Numbered from the stretch's first letter, positions 47,614-57,614 are shown. The stretch: DNA of 64,000 nucleotides from Streptococcus mitis (GCF_002005545.1 NZ_LBMT01000001.1:126579-190578); one strand, 5' to 3'. The notes: generated from the sequence alone by a model not told the origin. Program-made: numbers and translations.

Positions 47614-49281
47614 TTATTCCACACTAAATAGGTATGGGTAAACAGGTTGTTGACCTTGGTGAATCTCTACTTCAACATCTTCGAATTCTTCTGCGATTTC
47701 TTGAGCAATTTCATTGGCAAGTTCTTCGCTTCCGTCTTCACCGACATAGAAGGTTACGATTTCACTATCTTCATCCAACATATGTTTCAATGTTTCAGTC
47801 AAGGTTTGGTGCATGTCAGGGTTTGACACGAGAATTTTCCCATCGACCATACCAAGATTATCGTTTTCATGGATTTCTAAGCCATCAATCGTTGTATCAC
47901 GCACAGCTGTTGTGACGCTTCCGCTAACTACATCGCTAAGGGCTGCAGTCATACGCTCTTGGTTTTCTTCGATTGACTTGCTTGGGTCAAAAGCGAGAAG
48001 ACTAGTCAATCCTTGAGGAAGAGTACGAGCTTCTACCACTACTGCTGGTTGTTCCAAAACTTCTGCTGCAGATTGAGCTGCCATGAAGATATTCTTGTTA
48101 TTTGGCAAGAAGATAATGTTACGAGCGTTGACCTGTTCAACAGCCTTGATAAAGTCTTCTGTTGAAGGGTTCATGGTTTGACCACCTTCGATAACATAAT
48201 CCACACCTTGAGAACGGAAGATATCTGCTAGACCTTTACCAGCCACTACAGCAATCAAAGCATACTCTTTTTCTTCAGCTGGCTTGCTAACTTGGGCAGC
48301 TTCTTTCTCAACCTGTGCTTCGTGTTGGTTACGCATATTGTCAACTTTTACCTTAACCAAGCTACCATATTTGAGACCTTCTTGCATAACAAGTCCTGGA
48401 TCTTCTGTATGGACATGGACTTTGACAATTTCATCATCGTTGACAACGAGGAGAGAATCTCCAAGTTCATTCAAGTAGTTACGGAATTCGTCGTAGTCAA
48501 AATCTTTAGCATAGGTTGGACCTTGCTTAAGAGCTACCATGATTTCAGTACAGTAACCAAATGTGATGTCCTCAGTCGCTACGTGACCAGCTACAGACTT
48601 GTGGTGCTCCGCATTGATCATCTCACTCATGTTGGCAGGAGTCGCTACAAAGTCCTCAGATGCAATATATTCGCCAGTAAGGGCTGAAAGGAATCCTTCG
48701 TAGATGAAGACCAGTCCTTGACCACCTGAATCCACAACGCCAACTTCCTTCAAGACTGGAAGCATATCTGGCGTTTTAGCTAGAGCGGTTTTAGCACCTT
48801 CTAAAGCTGCGCGCATGACTTCAACAGCGTCATCTGTTTGCTCAGCTTTTTTCTTAGCACCGATAGCAGCCCCACGAGAAACTGTCAAAATCGTTCCTTC
48901 AACTGGTTTCATAACTGCTTTATAAGCAACTTCCACACCTGATTGGAAGGCGAGGGCCAAGTCTTGACCTGTTAACTCGTCTTTATCTTTGATAGCTTGT
49001 GAAAATCCACGGAAAAGCTGAGACGTAATAACGCCTGAGTTCCCACGCGCACCCATCAAAAGACCTTTAGCAAGAATGCTCGCTACCTCTCCAACTGTAG
49101 AAGCTGGCTTGTCTGCAACTTCTTTAGCTCCATTTTCAATGGTCATTCCCATATTTGTCCCAGTATCTCCATCTGGAACGGGAAAGACGTTTAATGAATT
49201 GACATATTCAGCTTGCTTATTCAAGCGAGTTGATGCAGCCTGCACCATTTCTTGAAATAAGCTAGTAGTAATTTTTGACAC
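47614..49281 (-). CDS. fakA: Fatty acid kinase catalytic subunit (DAK/DhaL family)
   Basis: 555 residues. N-terminal DhaL-type ATP domain with FPVPDGDTGTNMG (about 32-44) and ARGNSGVI (about 78-85). The middle domain has ITFGYCTEIMV and VHVHTEDPG, and the C-terminal domain is DegV-like. It phosphorylates fatty acids presented by FakB proteins. Lies 2 bp after the Asp23-family gene, the usual pair. Confidence 0.92.
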   Translation of the reverse strand: MSKITTSLFQEMVQAASTRLNKQAEYVNSLNVFPVPDGDTGTNMGMTIENGAKEVADKPASTVGEVASILAKGLLMGARGNSGVITSQLFRGFSQAIKDKDELTGQDLALAFQSGVEVAYKAVMKPVEGTILTVSRGAAIGAKKKAEQTDDAVEVMRAALEGAKTALAKTPDMLPVLKEVGVVDSGGQGLVFIYEGFLSALTGEYIASEDFVATPANMSEMINAEHHKSVAGHVATEDITFGYCTEIMVALKQGPTYAKDFDYDEFRNYLNELGDSLLVVNDDEIVKVHVHTEDPGLVMQEGLKYGSLVKVKVDNMRNQHEAQVEKEAAQVSKPAEEKEYALIAVVAGKGLADIFRSQGVDYVIEGGQTMNPSTEDFIKAVEQVNARNIIFLPNNKNIFMAAQSAAEVLEQPAVVVEARTLPQGLTSLLAFDPSKSIEENQERMTAALSDVVSGSVTTAVRDTTIDGLEIHENDNLGMVDGKILVSNPDMHQTLTETLKHMLDEDSEIVTFYVGEDGSEELANEIAQEIAEEFEDVEVEIHQGQQPVYPYLFSVE

Positions 49282-49283
49282 GG

Positions 49284-49649
49284 TTATTCTCCTACAACTT
49301 TGATATTTTGAATGTAGACATTTACAGTCTGAGCAGTAATTCCAAGCTGGTTTTCCAAACTAAAACGAACACGCTCTTGAATGTTTTTTGACACTTCGCT
49401 AATCTTTGTTCCGTAGCTCAACACGGTATATACATCAACTGCAATACTGCCATCTTCGGCCGCTTTTACGACGACACCTTTGGAATAATTTTCCTTACCT
49501 AGAAGGGCTTGGAAATTATCTTTGAGGGCTTTTTTACTAGCCATACCGACCACACCAAAAATCTCAGTTGTTGCACCACCTACGATAGTTGCAATCACTT
49601 CATCTGTTAGTTCGATTTGACCATCTTTTGTATTAATTTTTACAGTCAT
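49284..49649 (-). CDS. Asp23/Gls24 envelope stress protein (YloU-like)
   Basis: 121 residues: EVIATIVGGATTEIFGVVGMAS followed by GVVVKAAEDGSIAVDVYTVLSYG and a closing VNVYIQNIKVV, the full Asp23 domain. No membrane anchor. Paired with fakA in many Firmicutes. Exact role unknown. Confidence 0.9.
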   Translation of the reverse strand: MTVKINTKDGQIELTDEVIATIVGGATTEIFGVVGMASKKALKDNFQALLGKENYSKGVVVKAAEDGSIAVDVYTVLSYGTKISEVSKNIQERVRFSLENQLGITAQTVNVYIQNIKVVGE

Positions 49650-49767
49650 CCTTTTTACCTCAACTAGTTGATACTCTATTTTATCATATTTCAGCCCAAG
49701 TGTAAAAGCAGAATACTGTATCAGCGGATATTTACTCTATTTTTTTATACCCACAATAAAAGAAAAA

Positions 49768-49792
49768 AGACCCTAAGGTCTCCTTACTTTTA
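49768..49792 (-). terminator. Terminator after rpmB
   Basis: AGACC/GGTCT stem with a 4-nt loop and six Ts on the minus strand. Confidence 0.75.
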
Positions 49793-49795
49793 TTA

Positions 49796-49984
49796 TTAAA
49801 CGCGTTCAACTTTACCTGATTTCAAAGCACGAGCTGAAGCCCAAACTTTTTTAGGTTTACCATCGATAAGAACAGTAACTTTTTGAAGGTTTGGTTTTAC
49901 GGCACGTTTTGTTTGGTTCATCGCGTGTGAACGGTTGTTTCCTGATACAGTCTTACGACCTGTAAAGTAACATACTTTAGCCAT
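49796..49984 (-). CDS. rpmB: 50S ribosomal protein L28
   Basis: 62 residues, starting [20 protein letters not shown], with the usual KPNLQKV core and ending [12 protein letters not shown]. The start has only one cysteine (C5), so this is the zinc-independent form. Strong GGAGG ribosome site. Confidence 0.97.
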   Translation of the reverse strand: MAKVCYFTGRKTVSGNNRSHAMNQTKRAVKPNLQKVTVLIDGKPKKVWASARALKSGKVERV

Positions 49985-50089
49985 TGTGTTTTCCTCCTAT
50001 TAGATCTAATATAGCGGATGTGCTAGCACCACATACCGTACTATGTTATCACACTTTCTTCATTTTTGCAAGGGAATTGGAAGATTTTT

Positions 50090-50764
50090 TTATTTAACGT
50101 AGACAATCCCCAACTTCCCAAAAGCCACATCTCCACGGATAATCAAGGTTTTACTTGTTGGGGCTAGAGAAGTATCTGCCTTAGCTACACCACAGAAAGT
50201 TTCTACCTTTAAATCAACTCGCCAATGTTGGGGAACATAGATAACTGCATTGCCAAAACCAACTTCTACTTTCAGGGTTGCAGTATCTCCTAAAATCTCT
50301 GCATTGTCATAATATATCTTAGCATTGCCAAAACCAACTTCTACTTGGTCTTCTACCAATTCTTGGTTTTGCTTGTAGAAAGTCCCAGTCCCAAAAGCGA
50401 CTTCCTTATCTGTAAGAATGGTCTTTTCACCATCATACCACCATTTTTTTCCATTCCAAGTTCTGTTAGAATGAGTGAGTGCGCTGACACCCATTACGAT
50501 TAAAATACTTGCCCAGAACAATGACTGATTGGGAATTGGTAAAATGCCATAAAAGTGGTTAGCAATCATTAAGGCTACTAGAGCTGTAAAAGAGGCTGAA
50601 GTTAAGTGACGACGCAACAAAGCTCCAACTGATTGATAGGCAAAAAATGCAATACCAAGCAAGGGCCAAATTTGCCCACCGAATGAAGGGATTCCAAAAT
50701 TTCCTTGTAATAATATTAAAGCTGCCAATACTAGCAACACAATACCAAATGCTTTCTTTTTCAT
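50090..50764 (-). CDS. LiaF-like membrane protein
   Basis: 224 residues. Four short membrane helices (about 5-20, 28-47, 58-75, 82-98) then a soluble beta-rich domain with repeated VEVGFGNAKIYYDNA / VEVGFGNAVIYVPQ units, typical of the LiaF/VraT C-terminal fold. Co-transcribed 4 bp after a LytTR regulator, it is likely the membrane partner that senses envelope stress or holds the regulator inactive. Confidence 0.85.
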   Translation of the reverse strand: MKKKAFGIVLLVLAALILLQGNFGIPSFGGQIWPLLGIAFFAYQSVGALLRRHLTSASFTALVALMIANHFYGILPIPNQSLFWASILIVMGVSALTHSNRTWNGKKWWYDGEKTILTDKEVAFGTGTFYKQNQELVEDQVEVGFGNAKIYYDNAEILGDTATLKVEVGFGNAVIYVPQHWRVDLKVETFCGVAKADTSLAPTSKTLIIRGDVAFGKLGIVYVK

Positions 50765-50768
50765 GTTC

Positions 50769-51215
50769 TTACCTCATGTTTCTTAGATTTTCTTTTAGGA
50801 GGGATTGGTAATGTCGTGAGACATGAACCTCCTTGTGGGTCTGATAAAAGGAAATGGTGCCCGTTCCTGAAAAGGACTTGTCCACCGAGTAAACTTGCCG
50901 AATATTAGCAATGGTCGACTTGGATACTCGACTGAAATAACGGGGCAGGATAGACTCTAACTCATAGAGTTTAAGCCGAACCTCGTAGGCATCTTTCTGG
51001 GTATGGGCATAAATCTTGTTCCCCTCTGTTTCAAAGAAGAGAATTTCCGACAAGTCCAGATAATATTCACCCGTCCCCTTGTAAAAAATCAAACGAGGAG
51101 ACTTGGACTCTTGCAAGAGCCGCTGTAAATCCGCAATCTCATCTGTCAAAGCCGCTGCCTTGATGACAATTTCAGTTTCCTCTAAATTGCTGTCAATTTC
51201 GATTCGTAACTTCAT
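50769..51215 (-). CDS. LytTR-family DNA-binding regulator
   Basis: 148 residues. Short N-terminal segment (ETEIVIKAAALTDEIADLQRLL), then a LytTR domain (about 50-148): LDLSEILFFETEGNKIYAHT, LPRYFSRVSKSTIANIRQVYSVD, VSRHYQSLLKENL. There is no response-regulator receiver domain, so activity must be set another way, most likely by the LiaF-like protein encoded next. LytTR plus membrane inhibitor pairs of this kind are known in streptococci. Confidence 0.88.
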   Translation of the reverse strand: MKLRIEIDSNLEETEIVIKAAALTDEIADLQRLLQESKSPRLIFYKGTGEYYLDLSEILFFETEGNKIYAHTQKDAYEVRLKLYELESILPRYFSRVSKSTIANIRQVYSVDKSFSGTGTISFYQTHKEVHVSRHYQSLLKENLRNMR

Positions 51216-51328
51216 TCCATCTCCTTTCTGACTCTACTATATCAAAGCCAAAATAAGAAAACAAGAGCAAAAAAGCAAGTGGTTACTTTAGACCCGTAAG
51301 TGGTTGTAAGGCTACCTTAACTTACAGG

Positions 51329-51844
51329 TCAAAATAGAAAGAAAAGCACACCCCACACAAGACCACAAATATAGCCAACCACTACATCCTTAGGATAATG
51401 CACGCCACCTAAGACTCTCACTAGACCGAGGAGAGCTGACAAGACCAACAAGATAACCCCTACGGATAAACTAGCATGTAAGCAAGCCATGGAGATAATG
51501 GTGGCTGAAAAGACATGACGACTGGGCATAGACTGACCAGGACTATCTCTGTCAAGCAAGGGTTTAATATCCCATCCCTCATAAGGCCTAGGGGCATTGA
51601 TTTTCTTACGAAGAAAGGACAAAATCACAAAACCTGATGCAGGAATAAACAAATAGATTCCGACCTGTTTCCCAAGTCCTTCTTGGAGATAGGTAGTAGT
51701 TAACAAGATTAAATAAACTATAGGCATAACTACTGTCATGAAGCGATTGAAAGCTCTCAGCAATCTCAGAAAGATAGGCTTATTTTCAATATTAGCAGCA
51801 ATATGGTCATACCATTCTTGATAATTTTTCATATATTTTCTCAT
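51329..51844 (-). CDS. PAP2-family membrane phosphatase
   Basis: 171 residues (or 167 if the ATG at 51832 is used). Motifs RKKINAPRPYEG (about 87-98), MPSRHVFSA (about 113-121) and RVLGGVHYPKDV (about 149-160). The second motif has R in place of the usual G of PSGH, a tolerated variant. About five membrane helices. Probably a lipid-phosphate phosphatase in the cell envelope. Confidence 0.85.
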   Translation of the reverse strand: MRKYMKNYQEWYDHIAANIENKPIFLRLLRAFNRFMTVVMPIVYLILLTTTYLQEGLGKQVGIYLFIPASGFVILSFLRKKINAPRPYEGWDIKPLLDRDSPGQSMPSRHVFSATIISMACLHASLSVGVILLVLSALLGLVRVLGGVHYPKDVVVGYICGLVWGVLFFLF

Positions 51845-51927
51845 TACTTACTCAAATTTTGCTTGCAGGGAAACACTTATCTTCTAGTATAGTGCAGAAA
51901 AAGAAGGCCGTCAAGCCTTCTTTGGAT

Positions 51928-53688
51928 TTATTCTTCTGCTTCGTCTTCTGTAAACTGACTGTTATAGAGGTCAGCGTAGAAACCAGCTTGCGCCATCAGC
52001 TCATCATGATTTCCTTGCTCGATGATATTGCCATCTTTCATGACGAGAATAAGATCAGCATTTCGGATAGTTGACAAGCGGTGGGCGATGACAAAGGAAG
52101 TTCTTCCCTCCATCAAACGGTCCATGGCTTTCTGAATCAATTCCTCCGTCCGAGTATCGACAGAAGAGGTCGCCTCATCTAAAATCAAGAGCGGTGCATG
52201 TTTCAACAAAGCACGAGCGATAGTCAAGAGTTGTTTTTGCCCGACAGACAAGGTCACCGTGTCGTCCAAGACGGTATCGTAACCATCTGGTAGGGTCATG
52301 ATAAAGTGGTGAATCCCTACAGCCTTGCTGGCTTCAATCACGCGCTCATCACTAATCCCCTCTTGGTTATAGATGAGATTATCTCGGATAGTACCTTCAA
52401 AGAGCCAAGTATCCTGCAGGACCATTGAAAAGGCATCATGTACTTCCGAACGCTTCATCTCCTTGGTATCCACGCCATCGATGCGGATACTTCCCTTATC
52501 AATCTCATAGAACTTCATCAAAAGATTAACAATAGTTGTCTTACCAGCCCCGGTCGGTCCAACAATGGCAACCTTTTGACCTGCATGAGCTATCGCAGAA
52601 AAGTCATGGATAATGGTTCGCTCTGGTGTGTAGCCAAAGGAAACTCGATCAAAGACCACTTGACCTTTCATATCGCTCAATTGTCTTTCTTTATGGGATT
52701 CATCTTCCATTTCCTCTTCAGCTAGAAATTCGAAGACACGCCCCATGGCTGCGCTAGCCTGCTGCAAACTAGTAATCCCTTGAGCAATTTGAGAAAGGGG
52801 CTGAGAAAAGATACGAACGTAGGCCATAAAGGCAACGATAATCCCGATACTGATGTGCCCATTCAGAGCCAAGGCTGCACCAACAATAATCACTAAGGCA
52901 TAACTAAAGTTCCCAATAAACATCATAATCGGCATCATAATCCCTGAAATAAATTGAGATTTCCAGATACTATCATACAGACGATTGTTTAATTTCGCAA
53001 ACTCTTCTTTCGTGCTCTCGATAGCATTGTAACTGGTCACCACATTATGGCCAGAGTACATTTCCTCCACATAGCCATTGACAGCTGCCAAATCCTGTTG
53101 CTGACTCTTAAAAAAGCCCTGTGATTTGCCCATAAAGACAGACACGAAAGCAAAACCGATAAGAGTTGACACAACCGTCACCAAGGCTAAAATCCAGTTC
53201 ATCCCAAACATGGTTACCAAGACTGCTAAGACCAATAAACTAGATGAAAGAACCATTCCCAGACTTTGATTAAGGGACTGGGCTGCAGTGTCAACATCAT
53301 TGGTTACACGAGACAAGGTATCCCCCTGAGAGTGTCCATCAAAATATCCCAATGGTAGGCGATTGATTTTCTCTGCAATGGCTGTTCTCAAACGCTCTGA
53401 AAAACGTTGAATGGCTGTTGTAAACAGAAATGCCTGTAAATAATTTGATAGAAGTCCGATCACATAAATCACGGCCAAAAAACCACCAATAGCTGCAACC
53501 GCTGCGACATTCACACTTGTTTCCAGACCACTGGCAATGATATTGGTCATTTCCTTGATGCGAGTCGGCCCATAAACAGTAATGATATTGGATACGATTG
53601 TTGCTAGAAAGGCTATCAGAAGGGCAAACTGGAGGCCTGCAAGATAGGGTTTACTCTGTTTCCAGAGAGACATTTTCTTATTTTCCAT
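51928..53688 (-). CDS. Heterodimeric ABC exporter, subunit with intact ATP site
   Basis: 586 residues from the ATG at 53688 (GGAGG upstream), starting 11 bp inside the previous gene. Six-helix exporter domain (about 15-325), then the ATPase: Walker A GPTGAGKTT (about 378-386), signature LSVGQKQLLTIARAL, Walker B LLILDEATSSVDT with the catalytic glutamate. Pairs with the next gene's product, whose glutamate is replaced. Likely multidrug or peptide exporter under MarR control. Confidence 0.92.
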   Translation of the reverse strand: MENKKMSLWKQSKPYLAGLQFALLIAFLATIVSNIITVYGPTRIKEMTNIIASGLETSVNVAAVAAIGGFLAVIYVIGLLSNYLQAFLFTTAIQRFSERLRTAIAEKINRLPLGYFDGHSQGDTLSRVTNDVDTAAQSLNQSLGMVLSSSLLVLAVLVTMFGMNWILALVTVVSTLIGFAFVSVFMGKSQGFFKSQQQDLAAVNGYVEEMYSGHNVVTSYNAIESTKEEFAKLNNRLYDSIWKSQFISGIMMPIMMFIGNFSYALVIIVGAALALNGHISIGIIVAFMAYVRIFSQPLSQIAQGITSLQQASAAMGRVFEFLAEEEMEDESHKERQLSDMKGQVVFDRVSFGYTPERTIIHDFSAIAHAGQKVAIVGPTGAGKTTIVNLLMKFYEIDKGSIRIDGVDTKEMKRSEVHDAFSMVLQDTWLFEGTIRDNLIYNQEGISDERVIEASKAVGIHHFIMTLPDGYDTVLDDTVTLSVGQKQLLTIARALLKHAPLLILDEATSSVDTRTEELIQKAMDRLMEGRTSFVIAHRLSTIRNADLILVMKDGNIIEQGNHDELMAQAGFYADLYNSQFTEDEAEE

Positions 53689-55447
53689 GTTCCAATTCCT
53701 CCTTCGATAGTTGTGAATAGGCAATTTCTTGGTAAACTTCGTTATTAGCTAGAAGTTCCTTGTGGGTTCCTTGTCCCACGACTTTTCCTTGATCCAAGAC
53801 CAAAATCAAATCAGCATCCATAATCGTTGAAATACGTTGTGCAACGATAAGTTTGGTCATAGATTTGGTTTTCTCTGCTAACTCTTGGCGTAGAACTCGA
53901 TCTGTCTTGTAGTCCAAGGCTGAGAAGGAGTCATCAAAGATGAGGATTTCTGGCTTCCGAGCCAAGGCACGCGCAATGGCCAGACGCTGTCTTTGACCAC
54001 CTGAGAAGTTGGTTCCTCCTTGGGCCACTTCTGACGCTAAGCCCGCTTCCTTGTCTTCGATAAAGTTCTTAGACTGAGCCAACTCCAAAGCCTGCCACAT
54101 AGCCTGCTCACTAAGTGGTGTTTCTTGACTTTGTCCAAAGTCTAGATTGTCCTTGACATCACCTGAAAAGAGAACCGCTTTCTGAGGAATATAACCAACC
54201 TTGTTGCGCAAATCTTCTAAGGCATAGTCTTGAACATTGACACCGTCCACCAGAATTTCTCCTGCTGATACGTCGTAGAAACGTGGAATCAGATTGACCA
54301 GAGTTGATTTACCAGAACCTGTTGATCCTATAAAGGCCACTGTTTGACCAGTTTCTGCTCTAAAGCTAACATTCTCAATAACCGCCTCCGAATTTGCCGC
54401 ATAGCGGAAGGTCACATCCTTAAACTCGACCTGACCTTTGAGGTTTTCATCAGCCAGCTGCACTTGAGCAGGGGTTTGGATAGAAGAATGCAAATCTAAA
54501 ACTTGATTAATCCGCTTAGCAGAGACCATAGTTCGGGGAAGAACGATGAAGAGTGCTCCCATGAGAAGGAAGCCCATGACAACCTGCATAGCATAAGACA
54601 TGAAAACAATCATGTCACTAAAGAGAGGCAGACGCGCTATCGGAGCAGCGTCGTTAATCACATAGGCCCCAATCCAGTAAATCGCCACACTCAAGCCACT
54701 TGAAATCCCCATCATGATAGGGTTCAAAATAGCCATAAGACGGTTGACAAACAAATTCAAGCGTGTCAATTCATCATTTGCTGCTGCAAATTTTTCATTT
54801 TGGTATTCTTCAGCATTGTAGGCACGAACGACACGAATACCTATTAAACTTTCACGAGTGATACTGTTCAGTTTATCTGTCAGCCCCTGAATCAAGGACT
54901 GTTTTGGAAAGGCTAGCGTCACCAAAACGATCGTCATCAAAACGTTGACAATCACTGCCACAAGTACGGCCCAGAGCCAGTATTCTGAATGGCCTAAAAT
55001 CTTCCCGATGGCCCAGATAGCCATAATCGGACCACGCGTAACCACTTGCAAGCCCATGGTAATCAACATCTGAACTTGGGTAATATCATTGGTCGTACGA
55101 GTTAAGAGACTAGGGATAGAGAATTTCTTAATCTCTGTCTGCGAGTAGTCTAAAACTCGATTAAAAATATCACTTCTTAGCCTACTAGTATAAGAAGCAG
55201 CCACTCTAGACGCAAAAAATCCAACTGCAACTGCGGACAAGAAGGCCAGAAAGGACATTCCCACCATCATGCTTGCTGGCTGCCATAACTCATCTAAGTT
55301 GCTACCCTGAGTTCCTAGTAAATCCGTAATTTTCGAGATATAGGTTGGCACTTCCAACTCTAGATAAACTTGAAAGCAGGTAAAGAGAATGGCTAGAAAA
55401 ACAATCCCCCATTCTTTTCCACTAATTCGTTTTGCTAATTTCTTCAT
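53678..55447 (-). CDS. Heterodimeric ABC exporter, subunit with degenerate ATP site
   Basis: 589 residues. Exporter domain (about 15-315), then Walker A GSTGSGKST (about 370-378), signature FSGGQRQRLAIARAL and Walker B EILIFDDSFSALD. Aspartate replaces the catalytic glutamate after Walker B, the mark of the inactive site in asymmetric exporters such as BmrCD or PatAB. Overlaps the MarR gene by 26 bp and the partner gene by 11 bp. Confidence 0.92.
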   Translation of the reverse strand: MKKLAKRISGKEWGIVFLAILFTCFQVYLELEVPTYISKITDLLGTQGSNLDELWQPASMMVGMSFLAFLSAVAVGFFASRVAASYTSRLRSDIFNRVLDYSQTEIKKFSIPSLLTRTTNDITQVQMLITMGLQVVTRGPIMAIWAIGKILGHSEYWLWAVLVAVIVNVLMTIVLVTLAFPKQSLIQGLTDKLNSITRESLIGIRVVRAYNAEEYQNEKFAAANDELTRLNLFVNRLMAILNPIMMGISSGLSVAIYWIGAYVINDAAPIARLPLFSDMIVFMSYAMQVVMGFLLMGALFIVLPRTMVSAKRINQVLDLHSSIQTPAQVQLADENLKGQVEFKDVTFRYAANSEAVIENVSFRAETGQTVAFIGSTGSGKSTLVNLIPRFYDVSAGEILVDGVNVQDYALEDLRNKVGYIPQKAVLFSGDVKDNLDFGQSQETPLSEQAMWQALELAQSKNFIEDKEAGLASEVAQGGTNFSGGQRQRLAIARALARKPEILIFDDSFSALDYKTDRVLRQELAEKTKSMTKLIVAQRISTIMDADLILVLDQGKVVGQGTHKELLANNEVYQEIAYSQLSKEELEHGK

Positions 55448-55892
55448 TCTCTCCTCCTATTCTCTTGATATTTTCCTGTAGTTGAGCAAGGACCTTCTCA
55501 AAAATCAGTAATTCATCTTCATCTACGTCTTCTATCAACTGCTTGTCAATGCGTTCAAAGAATGCCTTAACCTGCTGCATTTGAGAACGTGCTTTGTCCG
55601 TCAAACGTACAAACTTGGCCCGCTTATCGACAGGACTCGCCTCCAATTCCACCAAACCATTTTGCACCATACGCTTGACTAGATTACTAGCAACAGACTT
55701 GGTAATATTGAGTTCCTGCTCGATATCTTTAATCAAGACCAAGTCTTGATTTTCCTCACGGCTATCCAAAAAACGTACAACCTGACCTTGAGGCCCACCC
55801 ATAAATTCAATGCCACAACGTTTGGCTTCCTTTTGCACCATGAGGTGAATCTGATGACCAAAACGCTTAAAGACTAACATCGGTTTATCCAT
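55422..55892 (-). CDS. MarR-family repressor
   Basis: 156 residues with a winged helix: LVLIKDIEQELNITKSVASNLVKRMVQNGLVE (quoted in part: ELNITKSVASNLVKRM, about 65-80), wing RAKFVRLTD, and dimerisation helices at both ends. First gene of the exporter operon, so it probably represses its own promoter. Three matching 16-bp palindromes lie just upstream. Confidence 0.92.
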   Translation of the reverse strand: MDKPMLVFKRFGHQIHLMVQKEAKRCGIEFMGGPQGQVVRFLDSREENQDLVLIKDIEQELNITKSVASNLVKRMVQNGLVELEASPVDKRAKFVRLTDKARSQMQQVKAFFERIDKQLIEDVDEDELLIFEKVLAQLQENIKRIGGENEEISKTN

Positions 55893-55919
55893 ACTAACTC
55901 CTTTCTAACCATCACATTT

Positions 55920-56005
55920 AGTTCTCCTAGGAACTAAATAAGTTTCCATGAGAACTATTTTACCATTTTCAGAAAAGATGTCAAGAAAAAGTTTTCATGA
56001 GAACT
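55920..56005 (-). promoter_or_regulatory. Exporter operon promoter with three MarR-type operators
   Basis: Palindromes AGTTCTCCTAGGAACT (55920-55935), AGTTTCCATGAGAACT (55941-55956) and AGTTTTCATGAGAACT (55990-56005). The promoter on the minus strand, TTGACA (55984-55979), 16-bp spacer, TAAAAT (55962-55957), fits exactly between the second and third, so bound repressor would cover it. Confidence 0.8.
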
Positions 56006-56105
56006 ATCTTAGTTTAAATTGACATTAGGCAATATCTTTTATATAATAAGCGCTAACTACTGTGGATAGAAATCCATTCACTCAATGAAGGGAGAAAACT
56101 TTCAA

Positions 56106-56747
56106 ATGAAACCAGAAGAACAAAGAGTTTTAGGAATCTTAGCAACCATTTTTGGAGCCATTGCACTTTTAGGATCCTGGATCCCGTTTATTAACTATCT
56201 ATCGTTGTTCATCGCCATCGTCGCATTTATCTTGGGGATTATCGGCCTTATCGTCAACCTCAAAAAACGGAAAACAATGGCTATTATCGGAACATCCCTG
56301 GCAGTTGCCTCTGTTGTACTTTTCTTTACGAGTCAGGCACTATACGCTGATGTCTACAAAGAGTATGCCAAGGAGTTTAACCGTTCCTACATGGATACGA
56401 GTGCCTCAATGGAACGCGAAGAAAAAAGCGACTTGACAGACGATACCTTCACCTGGACCCAAGAACAGTTCGACGCCTTAATCGAAGGCGACCTTGACAA
56501 CAAAGGAAAAGGTGGTACCACCTACGAGGATATTATCAATAAACACGGAAAGCCAGATTCCGAGTTTGACTTCACTCTTGGGGGTTACAATACGAAAAAA
56601 ATCACCTATATCTCCATTGGAGACAAGATCAAGACTGTTACCTTAACTTTTGCAAAAGATGACAATGGACAGCTCTTGCTCGTCCAAAAACATGCAGTCG
56701 GTCTAGGTCTAGAAAAAAGCAAGCAACAAAACGATTCTGAAACCTGA
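56106..56747 (+). CDS. Membrane protein with DUF4190-like helices and lipoprotein-like C-domain
   Basis: 213 residues from the ATG at 56106 (GGGAG 11 bp upstream; an ATG at 56085 is the alternative). Two or three N-terminal helices (LGILATIFGAIALLGSW; LSLFIAIVAFILGIIGLIV; AIIGTSLAVASVVLFFTSQ) resemble DUF4190. The outer part (about 90-213) contains FTWTQEQFDALIEGD and TYEDIINKHGKPDSE, a fold seen in SmpA/BamE-like or DUF3862 envelope proteins. Function unknown. Divergent from the exporter operon. Confidence 0.75.
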   Translation: MKPEEQRVLGILATIFGAIALLGSWIPFINYLSLFIAIVAFILGIIGLIVNLKKRKTMAIIGTSLAVASVVLFFTSQALYADVYKEYAKEFNRSYMDTSASMEREEKSDLTDDTFTWTQEQFDALIEGDLDNKGKGGTTYEDIINKHGKPDSEFDFTLGGYNTKKITYISIGDKIKTVTLTFAKDDNGQLLLVQKHAVGLGLEKSKQQNDSET

Positions 56748-56768
56748 GTCTAAGTTCAAATATCAAAA

Positions 56769-56798
56769 AAACGAACAGCTAGTAAAACTGTTCGTTTT
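56769..56798. terminator. Bidirectional terminator
   Basis: ACGAACAG/CTGTTCGT stem with A and T runs on both sides, between convergent genes. Confidence 0.9.
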
Positions 56799-56802
56799 TC
56801 TA

Positions 56803-57519
56803 TTAGAATCCATCTACGTTTGTGTAGATCTTTTGTACGTCTTCGTCGTCCTCAAGAACGCTGTAAAGTTTTTCAAAGGTTTCAAGGTCATCACCTGACA
56901 ATTCCACTTCTGACTGAGGAATCATTTCCAATTCAGTCACTTGGAATTCTTCGACACCTGACTCACGAAGGGCAACGATAGCCTTGTGAAGGTCTGTTGG
57001 AGCTGTGTAAACAGTAATTGTTCCTTCTTCTGCTTCTACATCGTCCACATCTACATCTGCTTCTAGCAATTGCTCAAAGACCGCGTCCGCATCTTCACCT
57101 GCAAATACGATAACACCCTTGTTGTCAAAGAGGTAAGAAACAGAACCTGAAGCACCCATGTTTCCGCCGTTTTTACCAAAGGCTGCACGGACATTGGCTG
57201 CTGTACGGTTAACGTTTGATGTCAAAGTATCAACAATCAACATAGAACCATTTGGTCCAAAACCTTCGTAACGTCCTTCTGTAAAGGTTTCGTCTGTGTT
57301 TCCTTTAGCCTTGTCCAAAGCCTTATCGATAACGTGTTTTGGCACTTGGGCTTGTTTAGCACGGTCGATAACGAATTTCAAGGCTGAGTTTGATTCTGGA
57401 TCTGGATCACCTTTTTTAGCTGCTACATAGATTTCTACACCAAATTTTGCATATACTTTAGAGTTAGCTCCATCTTTAGCCGTTTTCTTAGCTACGATAT
57501 TGGCCCATTTACGTCCCAT
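56803..57519 (-). CDS. YebC/PmpR-family regulator
   Basis: 238 residues. Begins [20 protein letters not shown], with [19 protein letters not shown] in the middle: the YebC signature. The length fits the YeeN/YebC-II subgroup. YebC-family proteins were described as transcription regulators, and some act on ribosome stalling. Follows dinF after a 95-bp gap where pneumococci carry lytA. Confidence 0.93.
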   Translation of the reverse strand: MGRKWANIVAKKTAKDGANSKVYAKFGVEIYVAAKKGDPDPESNSALKFVIDRAKQAQVPKHVIDKALDKAKGNTDETFTEGRYEGFGPNGSMLIVDTLTSNVNRTAANVRAAFGKNGGNMGASGSVSYLFDNKGVIVFAGEDADAVFEQLLEADVDVDDVEAEEGTITVYTAPTDLHKAIVALRESGVEEFQVTELEMIPQSEVELSGDDLETFEKLYSVLEDDEDVQKIYTNVDGF

Positions 57520-57614
57520 TAGGAATCTCCTTTTTTCACATTTTAATCTTTCTTATTATAACACAAGTTTTTTCGATTTTCACTAGAGGAAATGGATTTT
57601 ATTAGCAAATACAG

